From the NCBI RefSeq assembly GCF_932276165.1, contig NC_063992.1:9992001-10056000 (forward strand): DNA of 64,000 nucleotides. Reading direction: 5' to 3'. Each line of letters begins with the position of its first letter. Position 1 is the stretch's first letter. The notes below the pieces were generated by a model. It had not been told where the DNA came from and made no database searches. It was given only the letters and a program-made list of their open reading frames with translations. The DNA comes from Plutella xylostella (Eukaryota > Arthropoda > Insecta > Lepidoptera > Plutellidae). The translations under genes and the position numbers were made by a program. Shown in pieces: positions 12,101 to 20,486 of the stretch.

Positions 12101-12677
12101 TAAATGAAGTACCTACTTCTAAACAAGCTATATTCACCTTATACACTCTTGACTTATTATTATATTTTACTATGTGTGTAAAGTGCACTCTTCCCTCACT
12201 ACTTACCAACAATACCGAAAGCGGACACCAGCTTATTGAACCCACTGGTCCGTCCGGCGCGGTTTCCGAAGCCAATCATGTCGAGCAGCTGGTGGATCTC
12301 CGTCTTGTTGTACTCCACCTTGTCGTCCACCAGCACCAGCTCGCGCGGGTCCGTGCGGTCGATCTTCAGCACGCGGAACCGGGTCTGCGTGTTGTTCGAC
12401 CCGATCAGGTAGAATCTCTGCGGTGGATTTGTATGGTTATTGATACTATGGTCTGTGTGTTGTTTGTACCAGTTATTGTATAGCTTTGGCTTTAAAATTT
12501 TATATTGTTAGCATAATACTTTAATATGATCTGATTATTTTTAGGGAGGATAATTAAATTCCATCTCAAACTACAAAGTTACCTAAATAGTAAAAAACTT
12601 ACCGCTTTCGTCTCATATAAAGCTATTCGTTGTATAGAGCTTATAATGGGATGGAAAATTAACTCTTGTTTAGACAT
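1019..12677 (-). CDS. FIG4: FIG4/Sac3 polyphosphoinositide phosphatase, exons 1-8 (partial, 3' end off window)
   Basis: In known FIG4 proteins the SAC domain removes the 5-phosphate of PI(3,5)P2 on endolysosomal membranes, in a complex with the kinase PIKfyve/Fab1 and the scaffold Vac14. Here eight minus-strand exons (12603-12677, 12207-12417, 11656-11914, 11114-11293, 8322-8525, 7384-7500, 1776-2120, 1019-1241) join in frame into 538 codons. The protein begins MSKQEL. It carries the FIG4-like segments LYETKA, RVLKIDRT, FLEGYY, RFLKRGAN, DVANEVETEQ, YWSQDIS, REKRKHE and YLNQFLPPEH, and ends at the catalytic motif NCVDCLDRTN (Cys516, Arg522). Human FIG4 is about 907 residues, so some 350 C-terminal residues should lie left of position 1. 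Every donor is GT and every acceptor AG. The gene is inferred by homology from memory, but match order and phases leave little doubt. Confidence 0.93.
1305..1554. mobile_element. MITE with about 34-bp imperfect terminal inverted repeats
   Basis: The left end, GTCTAGACACACGGACCC and onward, matches the reverse complement of the right end, GGGTTCCGTATTCTAGAGCC, for about 34 bases with a few mismatches (shared core CCCATTTCARCTRCAATC). The 250-bp interior has no ORF and contains more copies of CAGTT/AACTG-type motifs. It lies in the FIG4 intron between exons 7 and 8. The superfamily is uncertain. Confidence 0.75.
1776..2120 (-). CDS. FIG4: FIG4 exon 7
   Basis: 345 nt; acceptor TTCACAG, donor GTGAGT, phase 2 to phase 2. 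It encodes FSSFVQLRGSIPAYWSQDIS, then MVPKPAISIDLGDPFAEVPA, LVKKREKRKHE, KYLNQFLPPEH and KVLDK, aligning with human [20 protein letters not shown] and the following stretch without internal gaps. This is the largest exon in the window and the strongest evidence for FIG4 rather than another SAC phosphatase. Confidence 0.95.
2370..2531. repeat. Degenerate exon 6-donor repeat array, block 1
   Basis: Repeated units on the minus strand resemble the 3' edge of FIG4 exon 6 plus its donor (GCTGGCCGGTGAGG), with spacers of about 30-50 bases. Units are visible near 2370, 2437 and 2512. Part of this block (about 2415-2525) recurs in block 2 (about 3065-3165) with few changes, so the array itself has been duplicated. 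Confidence 0.65.
2644..2700. repeat. Dispersed lepidopteran repeat fragment (TACGGAACCCTA)
   Basis: The sequence CAGACAGACGGACAACA, followed by GTGATCCTATAAGGGTTCC and TACGGAACCCTAAAAA, is a fragment I recognise as very common in moth and butterfly genomes. Related pieces appear at 10885-10940 and 25830-25865. Confidence 0.5.
2719..2978 (-). pseudogene. Ghost copy of FIG4 exon 6, interrupted by a 142-bp insertion
   Basis: The block 2897-2978 encodes RFLKRGANRRGDVANE and ETEQLVHDSMLS, like exon 6, and 2719-2740 holds its 3' edge with an intact GTGAGG donor. Between them lie 142 bases at 2741-2882, flanked by a 14-bp direct repeat, GCTGAAGGAGGACA (2727-2740 and 2883-2896). The acceptor side has decayed: CAGATA of the real exon is replaced by TTG, so there is no usable AG. 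A degenerate pseudo-exon within intron 6. Confidence 0.82.
2741..2882. mobile_element. Short insertion with 14-bp target duplication in ghost exon 6
   Basis: 142 bp plus one copy of the duplicated target. It contains a perfect 12-bp inverted repeat, TATAGTGCCTGT ... ACAGGCACTATA (about 2774-2822), enclosing a short loop. It has no terminal inverted repeats and no poly(A). A 14-bp duplication is typical of LINE-driven retroposition, so a truncated SINE or structured-RNA retrocopy is possible. The family is not recognised. Confidence 0.55.
3011..3270. repeat. Degenerate exon 6-donor repeat array, block 2
   Basis: About six further units, each containing a version of CCGGCCAGCRCTRA on the plus strand (TGCTGGCCGGTGAG on minus), alternate with ATCCAGCCAGCATCAAC-type spacers. 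Several keep a perfect GGTGAG donor core, for example near 3080. The block lies in intron 6, between FIG4 exons 6 and 7, and has no coding capacity of its own. Confidence 0.65.
3271..3990. other. AT-rich FIG4 intron sequence
   Basis: No exon, RNA gene or clear mobile element is seen. Two weakly similar stretches (about 3587-3640 and 3717-3780, sharing GACTAGGRAATACATT) suggest an old local duplication. Confidence 0.5.
6129..6262. repeat. Foldback element (134-bp palindrome rich in GATCC)
   Basis: The left arm starting AGTTAATAGCCGGATCCCCA pairs with the right arm ending GGAGATCCGGCTATTAACT over about 55 bases. The loop is about 18-20 bases. The arms are packed with GATC/GATCGG units. It lies inside the nested insertion and looks like a MITE or foldback transposon. 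Confidence 0.75.
6283..6312. repeat. Small hairpin TACAGGGTGTCCC ... GGGCACCCTGTA
   Basis: A near-perfect inverted repeat with a four-base loop, 20 bases after the foldback element. The outer sequence resembles the ends of the ACAGGGTG MITE family seen elsewhere in the window, so it may be a minimal deletion derivative of that family. Confidence 0.5.
6720..7380. other. AT-rich FIG4 intron with a 45-bp direct duplication
   Basis: Positions 6784-6830 and 6907-6952 share about 45 bases (GGCTACATTAATTTTTAG and onward) with few changes. Nothing else is recognised. Confidence 0.5.
7384..7500 (-). CDS. FIG4: FIG4 exon 6
   Basis: 117 nt; acceptor TTGCAG, donor GTGAGG, phase 2 to phase 2. It encodes YAGTRFLKRGANRRGDVANE and ETEQLVHDSMLSSFSAG, the most conserved FIG4 block (human FAGTRFLKRGAN, DVANEVETEQ). 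A disrupted copy is present at 2719-2978. The 3' edge of this exon is also the apparent source of the repeat array at 2370-3270. Confidence 0.94.
7680..7811. mobile_element. 132-bp MITE with about 32-bp terminal inverted repeats
   Basis: Left end CAGCAAGCGGATTTCATCGC; the right end is the inverted counterpart, reading CAGCATGTGGATTTGATCAC from its outer side. Both continue into the shared CGCACGCGGGAT. CpG-rich ends in an AT-rich intron mark it clearly. The flanks TTAA on the left and TTAG on the right hint at a TTAA/TTA target but are not conclusive. Confidence 0.75.
7956..8067 (-). pseudogene. Ghost copy of the 3' half of FIG4 exon 5
   Basis: 112 bp encoding HPDWILLVVHGFVEQSTLAI and RPVYVTLIARRSN, with an intact donor (GTATGA). 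Against exon 5 most differences are silent (for example GTGGTG for GTCATA), so the copy has been under the same coding constraint or is an allelic version. The 5' half and acceptor are absent. A likely partial duplication or a misassembled allele. Confidence 0.8.
8322..8525 (-). CDS. FIG4: FIG4 exon 5
   Basis: 204 nt; acceptor TTCCAG, donor GTAATT, phase 2 to phase 2. It encodes WRFVWNSHLL, HPDWILHVIHGFVEQSTL and RPVYVTLIARRSN, matching human YVWNGELL, DWLLYIIHGF and RPVYVTLIARRS. This is the only full-length copy. A 3'-half copy lies at 7956-8067 and two 5'-half copies lie at 8735-8809 and 9119-9205, so read mapping and transcript models may be confused here. Confidence 0.92.
8585..8712 (+). 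mobile_element. RTE-type LINE 3' tail, copy 1
   Basis: The plus strand encodes a C-terminal RTE-like peptide (KVAGYDW-like, then DRIQWRALGEAYVQQ-like) and ends in GATGATGATGATA. It lies directly upstream of ghost exon-5 copy 1, preceded by ACTAATATTATAAAGGCG. This tail is extremely common in lepidopteran genomes. Confidence 0.7.
8735..8809 (-). pseudogene. Ghost copy 1 of the 5' half of FIG4 exon 5
   Basis: It keeps the acceptor (CTTCCAG) and encodes ESPRPLEFGVRSVPAWRFVW and NSHLL, then runs into a CA-rich microsatellite instead of the 3' half. It is embedded between two copies of an RTE LINE tail. It has no donor and so cannot be an internal exon as it stands. Confidence 0.8.
8889..9030 (+). 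mobile_element. RTE-type LINE 3' tail, copy 2
   Basis: The same tail as copy 1 but slightly longer, starting with GACGACCTCCGGCTAGATGG (DDLRLD). It ends in GATGATGATGATG and runs straight into the TG microsatellite. With copy 1 it forms a unit of about 390 bp [half exon 5 + LINE tail] that is tandemly repeated. Confidence 0.7.
9031..9118. repeat. (TG)n microsatellite
   Basis: About 88 bases of nearly pure TG between a LINE tail and a ghost of exon 5. The Val/Cys and Thr/His ORFs it produces are artefacts. Confidence 0.95.
9119..9205 (-). pseudogene. Ghost copy 2 of the 5' half of FIG4 exon 5
   Basis: The sequence is nearly the same as in ghost 1 and exon 5, and extends slightly further (LLAPAHSH) before entering a long CA/TG microsatellite at exactly the point where exon 5 reads CACTCGCACCTGCAC. 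The repeat may therefore have expanded out of this naturally CA-rich codon run. The splice acceptor region reads CTTCCAG. Confidence 0.8.
9244..9462 (+). mobile_element. tRNA-derived SINE
   Basis: The head at 9244-9315 has an A box (TAGCTCAGTCGG) and a degenerate B box (GGTTAGAATCC) in a tRNA-like layout. It is followed by a tRNA-unrelated body with the familiar lepidopteran segment CATCGTGAGTAAACCTGCA. The B box has A for the usual C, so transcription is doubtful. It abuts the MITE at 9467. Not a functional tRNA gene. Confidence 0.75.
9467..9928. mobile_element. 462-bp MITE, TIR GGGGCCGTCCATTAAT, TAA target duplication
   Basis: The ends match over 25 bases with one difference (GGGGCCGTCCATTAATCACG and, inverted, GGGGCCGTCCATTAATTACG). 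TAA flanks both sides (9464-9466 and 9929-9931). C-rich tracts occur near both ends. The TAA duplication points to the PIF/Harbinger superfamily; similar ends are widespread in insects. No transposase is present. Confidence 0.85.
9932..11113. other. FIG4 intron 4, remainder
   Basis: AT-rich, with the 62-bp duplication, a fragment of the common GACAGACCGGCAGATAGACA repeat near 10900, and a LINE-like tail ending in (TTATCT)n near 11025-11045. No exon was found. Confidence 0.5.
10408..10512. repeat. 62-bp tandem duplication
   Basis: Two copies of a unit containing CTGTAAATACTTTTGAACTG (about 10408-10450 and 10470-10512) lie in FIG4 intron 4, with one or two differences. No function is visible. 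Confidence 0.7.
11114..11293 (-). CDS. FIG4: FIG4 exon 4, variable linker of the SAC domain
   Basis: 180 nt; acceptor TTTCAG, donor GTAAGC, phase 2 to phase 2. The encoded 60 residues are acidic and charged (EGAEEEVKTCTCKTEDDDED, then FETWKTQLKQRK) and sit where FIG4 proteins differ most. The exon is supported by frame, splice sites and base composition rather than by clear homology, so its borders are slightly less certain than those of its neighbours. Confidence 0.82.
11656..11914 (-). CDS. FIG4: FIG4 exon 3
   Basis: 259 nt; acceptor CACCAG, donor GTGAGA. It completes the Gly codon and continues FIRFLEGYYIILVTKRRK, then IYKIED, the IYIPSDSS stretch, HPDEQRYLKMF and a Tyr-rich FYYSYSYDITHTLQ. 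All of these are landmarks of the SAC N-terminal half of FIG4. It ends with two bases of an Arg codon. Confidence 0.93.
12207..12417 (-). CDS. FIG4: FIG4 exon 2 (start of SAC N-terminal subdomain)
   Basis: The acceptor is CCGCAG, the donor GTAAGT, and the length 211 nt (residues 26-95/96). It encodes RFYLIGSNNTQTRFRVLKID and a segment ending SAFGIV, which align with human YFLVGSNN...VSAFGVV. It starts in phase 0 and ends with one base of a Gly codon. It is much richer in GC than its introns, as real exons are here. Confidence 0.93.
12603..12677 (-). CDS. FIG4: FIG4 exon 1 with start codon
   Basis: The ATG is at 12675-12677 and gives 25 codons from MSKQEL to LYETKA, matching the FIG4 N-terminus (human has IISSVQ and LYETRA here). 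The donor is GTAAGT directly after a complete GCG codon, phase 0. No alternative in-frame upstream ATG was needed. The preceding 200 bases are AT-rich with several CTGTCA/TGTCAG repeats and may hold the 5' UTR and promoter. Confidence 0.9.
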
Positions 12678-13025
12678 ATTGATGGAATTTTTGCAGCTAT
12701 TTCCTCTATTTGAAAAATTTCATTATTTTACATCGGTAAACAAACACAAGCAAAATTTAATAGCAAAATAGCTGTCACTGTCACCATAGAAGTACGTAAC
12801 TGTCAGTGTCTGTCAGACAGTCAGACATATGAAAACGGCTGTCAGTGTCAGTACTACAACGTTTTTTCACTGTTTTGTTTTTATTACTATTAATCATATT
12901 TGTAATCCAACAATAAATCACAGATTCAATGTTAAACGTCATACATGATTACAATGACAACCTGTCGGTTTTTCCATCTATTTCTGCTAATGTCGTGTGT
13001 AGAGCATGTGTAGAGACAAAACTTA
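12678..13025. promoter_or_regulatory. Putative FIG4 5' UTR and promoter region
   Basis: This is the region directly upstream of the FIG4 ATG. It contains a cluster of CTGTCA/TGTCAG repeats at 12770-12860, part of which is inverted. No TATA box or obvious initiator is placed with confidence. The call rests on position only. Confidence 0.4.
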
Positions 13026-13237
13026 GGCTCAGCGCACACCAAGAGCAGAGCAGAGCAGAGCATATTGTGAAATCATTGAAAAATTAATCTTATGATAATT
13101 CCATACATTTCAAAATTGAATACACGTCCCAACTTGATGCTCGACCATGCTCGAGCTTTCTAGTAAATGTTCGAGTATGCGTTCTACATTTTGCTCGACC
13201 ATGCGCGAGCATTTTGCAGTTCGGTGTGCGCTGACGC
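13026..13237. mobile_element. 212-bp MITE, TIR with core TCAGCGCACACC, TTA target duplication
   Basis: Left end GGCTCAGCGCACACCAAG; right end, inverted, GCGTCAGCGCACACCGAAC. TTA flanks both sides (13023-13025 and 13238-13240), suggesting PIF/Harbinger. The interior has AGCAGAGCAG repeats and two TGCTCGACCATG motifs. It sits between FIG4 and the CpG-rich block. Confidence 0.8.
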
Positions 13238-13689
13238 TTATGGGTAGGTACCAGGTAGGTAATATGGTAAGTACCTACCTAGTTAATCCAATGTTTTAAG
13301 TTAGATTAATTTAAACTAGATAAGTTATTTACTGATTGTAAACCTACCCACCTATCCCAAACATTCTCATTGTAAATTTTAAATTGAAATCACTCAATAA
13401 CACGAATTTTAACTATTGCACATAACGTTGTACCCTACAGATATAATGTACTTATTAAGTAATCAAAAACATGTTACTTTAAGTATTCAGTGCTTATACA
13501 ATAATATTTTCAGGACTACCCTCATTCTTGTTTACTCTCTGTCTGCTTATCTAACTAATCAAACCACTAACGTTGCAAACTTATCAAAAGTTACAAGCGT
13601 GCGCTGTCAACATGGTTGGCTTCATAAATACTGAACACCCCAAGTTTGCATGTGACGTAAAGAGGTTTATTGTTTCAGCCGGGTCCATC

Positions 13690-14112
13690 AAGGTGCCACT
13701 CCCAGGCTCATTGTAATGTCGGTGTGTATTTGGAAGTGGGCCGAGGGTCGGCGGCGGGCGGGCGTCCGCGGCGCGGGGCGGGGGCGGGGGCGGCGCGCGT
13801 GCGCGGCCCCGCGGCGGCGGCAGTGCCTCCCGCGCCCTGCGACCGCCATCCCGCGTCGCCCGCACCGACACTCCTCGTCCACACACTGCGGAACTTCCCT
13901 CACTGAAAAACTGTTCCTCCACCCGTGCCTTGCACCCTGACGTGATAGTTGAGTGATACGGCGAGTGTGAGTGCTCCAGCCCCGGCGCCGGTAAACAACC
14001 GGTCCAGATCGGAGGCTGCGCCGCTGCGCGCCCGTTTATAGTGGAATGCGGCAATTTTAACTACTGCAACCTCTGGAGCTCAGCACTGGGAGCCCACTAA
14101 CAGCTTACTGAG
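13690..14112 (+). promoter_or_regulatory. CpG-rich block: putative promoter and non-coding first exon of a plus-strand gene
   Basis: In a window averaging well under 40% GC, 13730-13870 is almost pure G and C with many CG dinucleotides, and GC stays raised to about 14060. The block ends with a good plus-strand donor (GAG then GTGAGT at 14113). In the frame that enters the donor at phase 0, a TAA stands just before CAGCTTACTGAG, so the exon does not code through its end in that frame. A TTTCAG at 13673-13678 also allows an internal exon. ORFs read across the block on both strands are low-complexity Ala/Pro/Arg translations and look like composition artefacts. Confidence 0.5.
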
Positions 14113-17100
14113 GTGAGTCGAGAGAATTAGAGCTGAGAACAACAATCCTCTCCGGAATAGTTTACTTAATACTTATGTTCTTCCGGAAAAACCGTTAATC
14201 ATGCAGGATTTAACGTTGGTGTTACTGTTAATATTTAAGAGAGAGAAAATAGCTGACGCTTAAATAACAAGCAAAGTCTTTATCTCTACACTTACCTGCT
14301 CGACTTATCAAGATGGGAATGGGAACTCTATTGTGTCTGAACAACAAATATCAAAGACCGTTAAATTGGAAAATAATAATACTTACCTTAATCAATATAA
14401 AGTAGTTTATTGTACGAGTAAAGTGTCGAGATAATCTAGGAAAAAAGCTAAGATCAGAAAAAAATGCTAAAGATAGACAAGAGGCTGTTTACTAGTTTGT
14501 TAAGATTCTGGACAATCATGCAACCAAATCCTCAGAAAGAATTCAATTAATGCTCCATAATGTAAATCGTATCGTAATCGCCGAGGAGATAATAGACACA
14601 TTAGGGCGTGAGCCCACCCAGACTCCCAAAACTATTCCAGCTCACGGAGCCACGAACGAATCCCCTGTAATAACAGAACCGACAAAACAGAAAAGAGATT
14701 CCCTCTACCCTGTCATTAGACTAAAGAACTTCCCACGAAAGGTCCATTAAAATGCCTGTGAAGTAACATTGTTCTTCCCTCTGCATTTTGGTAATTAAAA
14801 ACTAACATACAGTCATGCATACTCAGCCGACCATGGCCGAGGATGCTCCTGTTCACTGTTATGCAATTAAACGTGAGAGAGTTTGCATTTGTTATGTCCA
14901 AAACCAGTAACGTTAGGTTTTATTTTACTTCACGAGCGCGATTATCGAACTAGCTGACCTGCCTGCGCTAGGCCTCAATCATAATAAAGTAGGTAGGTAC
15001 TAAAACTAAGTAGGTCTATTGGAAATCGATTTACTTAATTGTAATGAAAAATACAAATCAATAATAAAATATTTGATGATGATACACTGTATACCTAGTT
15101 TCCTAATAAATAAATACGTAGGTAATGATAATCAGACTTGGTACATATTATAAGAATGTACATTAGAGTAACTAAACTACCTCCCCATTCCTCTTGTCTT
15201 ATCCCTATAGGTACCTACATATTTGTGTCTGGGTAGGCATACCCAGTTAGAAACTTGCTGAGAATTCGGTAAGAAATATAAAACTTAATGATCTGCATAC
15301 CCTTGTCAGTTATCACTCTCAGATTTTGAAGAGTGCCTAAAGTGAAAAATTTAGGAAAGAATAGTTAAAATAGTTCTTATTGAAAGTTAATGGACAATTT
15401 TAAAGGATTCTCTCCGTCCAAAAGTGCACAAAAATGTGATGAATTGTTGATTGCTCAAAGTTAAGCGAAATCAAAGGCGAGTCTAAAAAAGTATTCCTCT
15501 CAAAGCATTGTTAACAATAAAGAGAGGATATTCTCTTCAAAACTACAAACAAAATTGAAAAGTGTGAACTCTGAAGCTTTGTGAAACATTTCTGTGCATT
15601 TTAAATAAATTCCAGTGAGATTCCGCCTCCAAATTGAATATTAAACGAGGAATTGGTCTTAAAATTTGTCCTCAAAGATATATCTGTAGTCCTATCTAGT
15701 CCTATATCTGTAGTTATTATGGATAAATGACAATCTACAGTTATATCACCTTCAGTTTGAGCTTATCTTTGTTTAGTCAAATATTGTTTAGAGACAAATA
15801 ATTCTTTGGTTTGCCATTAGATCGTATTAATTGGTCGCAATAAATAGGATTTATATTCATTTGATGAAATTAATAAGAACTGCAGCAGACGATAACATAA
15901 ACTAATTAGCTACTATATGTTTTGTCTTCTCTCTATTTAACACCAGCTAGGTAACTAGTTAAGTACTCGGTGACATAACGCCCAAAATCCGTTGTCGTCA
16001 TATACTTACCTTCAAAACCCCCATGTAGTATCTCGTGAGTATTTCAGTGTATTTGGTAGATAAACTTGTATTGACCCTCATCACTCGCAGACCTCACGTC
16101 ACTCCTCAAATGATTCTCAGCAAGCCAAGTCGCCCATTCAGCGAGAATTTATGATTTACATTGTCTGTGCAGGAATTGCTTGGGTTAGTCAGTAGGTGTG
16201 CCAAATAAAAAAGCCCCTTGACAAAGGTGAGATCGATGTCGTGTGGAGGGGAATATAATAAAACCATTCGTTTTGTTATTTCATTGCTTTGTTACTTAAA
16301 GCTCTGACTTTGAGAAATGTAACGCGATGTCGCCAATGTAGTGAGACACTGATGTAGGTGAAATTTTCTAAGAAACGCAAACAATTTGCCGTTGAAGCTT
16401 TTTTTTGTCGTCGACACTAATTAACTACCTACCACACTGAAGTATAATATTACGGAATTACAAGGCAATTTTGTTACCGCATTGATGCAAACTGCAAGAG
16501 AATCTGCATTTTTTTCAAATGTCCCTACCTGGACATTTTAGGGAAGACAAGTTGAGCGGTCAACCTAGTTTTTTTCAAACCACATCCTGTACTGTGGGAA
16601 ACTAAACACCTTCTCCGACTGCCCACAATGGATATGTTTGCAGTAGTCATTTACGGGGTACCCTTTTATTGATTTAGGGACGATGCTTACATTTTTTATG
16701 TTGGTGAAGTGTTGGTTATGAATGAACAACTGATAGTGGGAGCGTGTTGTGGTATTATCGTTTTGAATATTTGAGTTCATAGATACTGTGTGTGTGCGTA
16801 AGGCCACCGCATCCATTATGTTTCGGTTCGTTTCGTAACACTACGAGATCAATTGCTGTATTTTGCAACTTGTACCTACGGCAAGTGTTGTGTTGTGAGA
16901 CTTGTGAGGCGCGACTTCTAAATTAATCAAAGGTGGATTATAATTTTTATCAAGGCCGATTATGTTTTTTAAGTAATCTTTTATAGCCTCTAATTCAGTT
17001 CAAGGTGTGCGCCTTAGGGCTAAATACCTATCAACTACGATCGATGGTGACACTAATATTTCTTAAAATAATGTTAGCTTTCTACAACGAAAACGGTTGA

Positions 17101-18347
17101 TATTGCGAATACTTTTAAGACCCTTTCCGTGGCCGTCTCCTCGCCCTCCGCGAAGTAAACTCAAGCTAACGAGGCGTATCAGCTAGGGGTGCCACTCGCT
17201 CAATACACTCCACTGCGACTGCGATACCCGCACTTACGCTGAGTCCATTGCTCACTGGCGTAGAAGAGTCCAGCTTTCCCTTGAGCCCAGGGCGCAATTG
17301 ACGCGCGTCGCGGCGATGTAGTTGAAGTAGTTGTTTAGTATGGAAGGGGGTGGAGGGTGACCAGGATTAAGATTCGACGCACGGGACGAGGCGTGTGTGA
17401 GTCGCCTGCAGATCCACCGCTGATGTATGGCCGCCGTCCCGCTCTGATATAAATGAGCCTATTTGGTTACATTTGTAATGTTCGACATTTATATTGCCAG
17501 CTAATATAGGCGACGTCATGCTTTGAATAAAGCTCAGGATTTTTATGGTTATGTATGTAAAGGGGGCTAATGATTAGATAAAGCTCGCGGTTATAGCGTT
17601 AGGGTGATATTCCATACCAAAGCTCACATATAAGCGCAAAATTCTACGGGAATTTATGCGTTCACTACTATACAAACATACAGTTACTACAGAGATTAGC
17701 AAAAATCAAACAGCAGCAGCATCTAAGCTCAAACGGAAACACACTTTCACTACAACAGTAGCAGGTAAACACGCCCCGCGCCGCCGCCGCCGCCGTCGTC
17801 CTCATTTGCCCAAGTTGCAAGAGTTTGCTGAAGGGCCCGGAGACACCGCTAACGAGGCCGCTGAATGCCGACACTGACACGACATTTTACAACAACAACA
17901 TATACACCACACGGCGAAGGTAGACGTAAACCTAGGGGACTCATTATAATCATTATATTCAGAGACACATCTCATAAAGACGCTCTCCACACCACTTGAT
18001 GCCTCCTTGAAATTGTATCCCGTTCGAGTTTTGTTTTGATGGGGAGATTTAGAACTCCTCATTATAAAAGTATCTCCATGAAAATACGCACTGTACATAC
18101 GCAAAGTATTTTTATGAAATATTAGACGCGGTGCGTAAAATTATATCATAATTAATGTAAGATATCGGGCTATCTAAGTTTTATAAGCAAAAATGCAATT
18201 ATTTTGAAGCCTATCCTGCACATAAATGAATATCACCTTTTTCAACTGTAATCTTAGCTTCAATGTATTTTCAAAATAATGTAAAATCAAAAAAAAAATG
18301 TAGGTATATAATTAATTAATGCTTCGGGTTCCCAGGGCGGGCGGCAA
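14113..18347. other. Long non-coding stretch after the CpG-rich block
   Basis: No exon or mobile element could be placed. Positions 17140-17440 and 17680-17880 are somewhat richer in GC, the latter with a (GCC)n run, but have no convincing coding frame. Probably first-intron sequence of the plus-strand gene. Confidence 0.45.
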
Positions 18348-18355
18348 CACTGCAC

Positions 18356-18852
18356 TAGGGCATGCAATACCGCAATACCGGTATTCGTAATACCGGTATT
18401 AGGAGCAAAATTCACGCTTTTTTCAATACCGGTATTGAAAGTTAATACCGGTATTGAAGTAATACCGGAATCGGACTTTTTTAGGCTATAATAAAGCGAT
18501 TAAGATATAGTATTCCTATGTACTGTGAAAGCGCACTTGTTTCCAACCGTTTGATGCAGTTTTCGGCCGTTTGATATCTACTGTTGTCCATGCGTAAACG
18601 GACACTGGATGTAAAAAAAAAATATATTGTAAAATTTAAACTAATACTCAATTCTCGTAAAAATCTATTACAAAAAACTGAATTTCATTGCTTTTTCTCG
18701 TTTTATTTTGACCTATACGACCTTTAATCACAATATATGCCATTTATTACAAGGAAATCTAATACCGGTATTAATACCGGGATCCCGGTATTGAGTTGCA
18801 ATACCGGAACTCAATACCGGTATTGAAAATAGTTCCGGTATTGCATGCCCTA
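18356..18852. mobile_element. 497-bp hAT-like MITE built of AATACCGGTATT repeats
   Basis: Terminal inverted repeats TAGGGCATGCAATACCG, flanked by an 8-bp near-duplication (CACTGCAC at 18348-18355, CACTGCAT at 18853-18860). TIR type and 8-bp duplication indicate hAT. Each end holds several copies of AATACCGGTATT, a self-complementary 12-mer, spaced by 5-30 bases. Such subterminal repeats usually serve as transposase binding sites. No ORF is present. Confidence 0.88.
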
Positions 18853-18860
18853 CACTGCAT

Positions 18861-20358
18861 TAATTCAAATCGGATTAATTTTTCCATTCTAAAACAGAGT
18901 GTGTTGAATTGATACATTCCAGTGTCATTAGTGCTGGAGCTCATTCATGGCGTCCGTCATGGGAACACGCTTTGTGCTCATTTTAATGAGGCCCTATCGG
19001 AGTACCTTCAAAGGGTGTTTACACCGCCATAGAAACTTCCAAGTTTTGGAAATAACTTCGGTTGTCTTTGTTGTTCAACACCCTGTCATGTACCTACATT
19101 TTCTTTAATGATTTTTTTCTGTAAATTATCAGTGCAAACCCTGCCTATAGGTATGGGGCATGGTGGCATGAACTACTTACGTGGAATTCTTCGGCTAGTC
19201 ATCAAAGTGAAGACTGGATAAAATATATCGCTATAAATACCTAAATTATCTATAGCCATAATAACGAGACCGGATGCCGGACGGAAGCATTTTTATAAAC
19301 ACACAGAGATTTAAGAATAAACACGCTGCACATTTCACGTCCTTAAATAAGGACACGATCATGCATGCCGTATAATTTTAATCCATAAATTATTCATCAA
19401 TCGGTTGAAAAATAGACTATCAGTACCTGTTTACAATAAAGTATGTACTTACTTACTTGTATTGGCGCTGCGCGCTGTAAATACGTGTGCATTCATTTAA
19501 CTGTTGGCCTTTATCAACATCTTATTTCATAGCTATAGAGCTTTTAAACTTCTTCGATTAGAGTTCGATATCGTCTGTCATATTTTCCCGCTTCCCCATC
19601 TACAGGGGACAAAATATCTCCTTCGCAGTAGTGGCTAGTGGTGAGTGCGCAGGTTAAACCTGCTCGGGGGCAGGTTCGATGCCCGGCTGGGCTTGTCGCG
19701 CCGCATCTCGCACTACACCTGCGCAATCAGCCGCGAGACCGCATCTACTTACTGCGGACCTTCGAGTATAAAACTAACGCTATTCGATAGGGAGATAGGT
19801 ACGTAGTTAGTAGGTAGCTATATGCATACCTACGGTAAGTACCGTTGTGTAACTCTGCAGTTAGCTTTCATGTTCATATGCGACTAAAAAGTACTTAAGT
19901 ATTCGAAATAATTTTCATTTGCTACAGTAGCATTGCATATTATACGAATGTAACTTATACTTTACTTACCTGTTGTAAGATCAACGAATAAACGATATTC
20001 TAGAATATTGTTGCTTGCGACGCATAAGTAAGTAGTTATTAGGTATAATATAGAAAGTACAAACAGGCTGCTTGCCTCATTCATCACTATGATTTTAAAT
20101 CAAAGAACCTGTCACTTGGAGCGATTGTTTATCCAATCCGCAATGGATCAGTCTCCATGTACTCTCCATAGAACAACGCGGACTCGAGTGTACCTACCCC
20201 CTCTTCATCCTCAATGGGTGATAGCCATAGATACTGTAAAAGCAAATGCTAGATTCGCTCTTTGCCCTCGAGATCGCTATCACAATGATGACGGCAACAC
20301 AACACGCAATAATCCGCACAAAAGCGCTGAATGTAGCCAATATTGCAGATCAAGCCAG
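18861..20358. other. Non-coding stretch with a possible SINE head
   Basis: At 19627-19692 a TAGTGGTGAGTGCGC-like A-box region and a GGTTCGATGCCC B-box-like motif followed by CGGCTGGG look like a decayed tRNA-derived SINE head. Otherwise nothing is recognised. Confidence 0.35.
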
Positions 20359-20486
20359 TGGGGTCACTCCACCATACGATAAATTAAGTATCAGAGCGCC
20401 GCTGCGCTAGCCACGACTCTATCGTGATGGAAAATTGCATGACGGCTATCATTCGTTCGTCTTTTGTCAAGCCAGAGTAACCCTCC
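20359..20486. mobile_element. GGGTCACTC-family MITE, copy 1 (degenerate)
   Basis: It starts GGGGTCACTC and ends GAGTAACCCTCC, with the family's central ATTCGTTCGTCTTTTGTCAAG. It is about 128 bp and lies 10 bases left of the target duplication of the hAT element that follows. Confidence 0.75.

Noticed and set aside
13584..14054. 156-codon minus ORF across the CpG-rich block
   Set aside because: The Pro/Ala/Arg-rich peptide follows from the GC composition, and overlapping plus-strand frames are equally open.
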